Source: Botryllus schlosseri (lineage: Eukaryota; Chordata; Ascidiacea; Stolidobranchia; Styelidae). Taken from it: DNA of 29,424 nucleotides. Positions 27,969 through 29,424 of the stretch are shown here, piece after piece. The number at the start of each line of letters is the position of its first letter. Position 1 is the first letter of the stretch. Where the stretch lies: contig ATSW01006394.1 in NCBI GenBank assembly GCA_000444245.1, forward strand, positions 1 through 29,424, read 5' to 3'. The notes under the pieces were generated by a model that worked only from the letters and a program-made list of their open reading frames with translations, did not search any database and was not told the origin of the DNA. Made by a program: the position numbers and the translations under genes.

Positions 27969-28640
27969 AGGGGTCTTGTAAATCGATTTGATATGAACGA
28001 GCGCCTAAAATCCATTTCTATAAATATAGGTACTGGCGTATGTAATATGAACGGTGAACGCGTAACGCTTCCGACGAGACCATTAGGTATGATCACAATG
28101 TTATTGGCAACAAAATTGAGAAACAAATTTACCATTGAACTCATCAAGCCCAACCTAGACATTTTAATTTACCAGCTCGTCTTGCAGTTATTTTGGAAGA
28201 GTAGTTATGTATATCGCAGGAGAAAATGGATTCCGCTGCGAGGTTTATATCCCTATATTTGGACAGATTGGAAAGAGACGCCAGGGATTTATATTCCAAA
28301 CGACTGTTAACTAATTACTTGAGACTGGCAACTTCAATTCAAAATGTGTTGTAAACATTTCAAAATCATAGCCTCTTTGACCTTATTATTCCAGCTTTTT
28401 ATTTTTACCACTAACTCCAACAAAACAACATCTCAAAACGGCAATATGTTTGCATCGGTAGGCTATTAACAATTCGGCAAATTAAAATGAATTGGCACAG
28501 TGGAATATTTCATCTCAGACGCCCATTCTGTTGATGCGAGTCCTGAAGTTAAAGAATTTATGAAGCAAAACTGTCTCGTGATTTACCTAATTAAAAAAAT
28601 ACAAATTTAGGTTATCAAACATTTGGCAAATTGAGTGGTT
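27969..28640. other. Intergenic stretch, nothing recognised
   Basis: A plus-strand frame of 114 codons begins at 27966 on the boundary of the preceding element; no domain or homology is recognised and no promoter was seen. Part of it may be the body of the element that ends at 28691. Confidence 0.3.
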
Positions 28641-28691
28641 TCGCGGATCCCCCCGAAAATGCTTCACGGACCGCCGGTTGAAAACCACTGG
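28641..28691 (-). mobile_element. hAT-type terminus
   Basis: Read on the minus strand it begins CAGTGGTTTTCAACCGGCGG, then TCCGTGAAGCATTTTCGGGG, a textbook hAT end. The outer boundary is 28691. No partner CAGTGGTTTTCAACC was found upstream. Confidence 0.6.
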
Positions 28692-28700
28692 CGTAGGGCA

Positions 28701-28708
28701 TATAAATA
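28701..28708 (+). promoter_or_regulatory. Candidate TATA box TATAAATA
   Basis: TATAAATA lies 67 bases before an ATG in good context (ACAAAATGG, 28768). A start site about 30 bases downstream would leave a short leader. AT-rich DNA produces such words by chance, so it is only supported jointly with the adjacent frame. Confidence 0.25.
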
Positions 28709-28767
28709 ATAGAGATTGTACACTATTTAAAGAGAAATACAGCACAGCATAAAGGATTAGCGACAAA

Positions 28768-28869
28768 ATGGATGTAGGCGAGGTCGATATGTCAGATCGT
28801 GGTTCGGTAATCTCGAGGCTGGACCGTACCAAACCGATAACTGAAATTTATGGTGATCTAAACCACTGA
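28768..28869 (+). CDS. Candidate short frame or first coding exon (33 codons)
   Basis: ATG GAT in the context ACAAAATGG, after an in-frame TAA. The peptide starts MDVGEVDMSDRGSVISRLD and continues RTKPITEIYGDL before a stop at 28867. Its charged, low-Cys composition looks more protein-like than neighbouring frames. Possible donors lie at 28807 (TTCG|GTAATC) and 28853 (ATG|GTGATC), so it could be the first coding exon of a gene continuing past the window. No family is recognised, and at this length chance is a real alternative. Confidence 0.2.
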   Translation: MDVGEVDMSDRGSVISRLDRTKPITEIYGDLNH

Positions 28870-29130
28870 AATAGTATTAAATTTATGGTAATCTTAATAT
28901 ATATTAAATACATTATAGTGACCGCCGACAGAAGATCGACGGAATCACATCGCTGCACAGTCCTCAGTGCAAAGTAGCTGCATAAGTCTGCAAATATTGT
29001 TGACACTGTTGAGAGTAGAAACGTCTCTTTTATGTTTGTTTCTTAAATATTTATTTAAAACAACAGATTATTTTATGAAATCCACAGCAAGCCTTAGAAT
29101 GAGAGACAGTTAGCTATATACAGCTCACAT
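28870..29130. other. Intergenic stretch, nothing recognised
   Basis: AT-rich, with only short frames. No transposon ends noted before the family D copy starts. Confidence 0.4.
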
Positions 29131-29424
29131 TAGGGTTACCGTACCATACGTCCTCTTTTAAGAGGATTTGTTCTCTTTTTGGACTTTTTTGAAAGTGTCC
29201 TCGGAGGACGCCCTTTTTTCCTCTTTTTTGAGAAATTTGGTCATATATATAGCAAAATCCGACTGAAATGCCGTAAATTAGCACCGAAGTGACGCTCTGG
29301 CGGATATTTCGGGAGCTGAGCGGAAAGCTGACCTTTTTTTAGTCAAAACTGAATTTCGGGCACCGAGCGAGGAAGACGACCTTTTTCAGTCAACCAACCG
29401 CATAGTGGCTGAGACTGCCAAGGC
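29131..29424 (+). mobile_element. Family D MITE, partial copy cut by the window end
   Basis: Starts TAGGGTTACCGTACCATACG, then GTCCTCTTTTAAGAGGATTT, and later CGGGAGCTGAGCGGAAAGCTGACC, matching 11354-11861 in order. The right end lies outside the window. The left flank is CTCACAT. Confidence 0.7.

Noticed and set aside
27966-28310. 114-codon plus-strand frame after the 1.7-kb element
   Set aside because: It starts on the transposon boundary and shows no recognised domain, promoter or neighbour support.

Overview
The window is nuclear DNA from an animal. It is AT-rich and holds one long spliced gene, with GT-AG introns from about 0.2 to 5.6 kb, densely packed with short non-autonomous DNA transposons. 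Most of these are hAT-like, with CAG...CTG or TAGGG...CCCTA ends and 8-bp target duplications. No bacterial, organellar, rRNA or clear tRNA sequence was seen, and no retrovirus-like element was recognised. The exon structure and repeat content would suit a marine invertebrate such as a tunicate, but the sequence alone does not fix the phylum.

The main result is a plus-strand gene built by hand from splice signals and reading phase: 11 coding exons from 4298 to 23919. All junctions are phase-compatible and the joined CDS is 4143 nt, exactly 1380 codons plus a stop. The predicted protein has about 16 N-terminal residues, one transmembrane helix (about 17-41) ending in a Cys-rich CTCC motif, and a cytoplasmic tail of about 1340 residues. 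The tail is mostly disordered and rich in Ser, Pro, Arg and Asn. It carries SH3 ligands (PPPVPPRR, RQLPPLP), acidic Tyr motifs of SH2-ligand type (YARI, YAKI, YADP, YAVP) and a C-terminal ESSV that fits a class I PDZ ligand. The layout resembles a transmembrane signalling adaptor (LAT/PAG style) but is far longer. I do not recognise an ortholog.

Layout: 1-4297 is upstream DNA with a hAT terminus (about 240-315), an AT-rich repeat (about 1306-1485) and a MITE (3581-3980). 4298-4473 is exon 1 with the membrane segment. Intron 1 (4474-10052) holds several MITEs and a minisatellite. Exons 2 and 3 lie at 10053-10582. Intron 3 (10583-15489) holds a nested hAT pair. Exons 4-10 lie at 15490-20763, separated by introns with a foldback element and two copies of a GACTCGAGTC-rich hAT MITE. 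The 2.4-kb last exon (21498-23919) codes for more than half of the protein. A likely 3' UTR follows to about 24.8 kb.

The rest is intergenic: a doubly nested hAT-like insertion with both target duplications intact (24927-25959), a 1.7-kb element bounded by GGCGTAGCCAG inverted ends (26264-27968), a hAT terminus (to 28691) followed by a TATA box and a weak first-exon candidate (28768), and the start of another MITE that runs off the window (29131 on).
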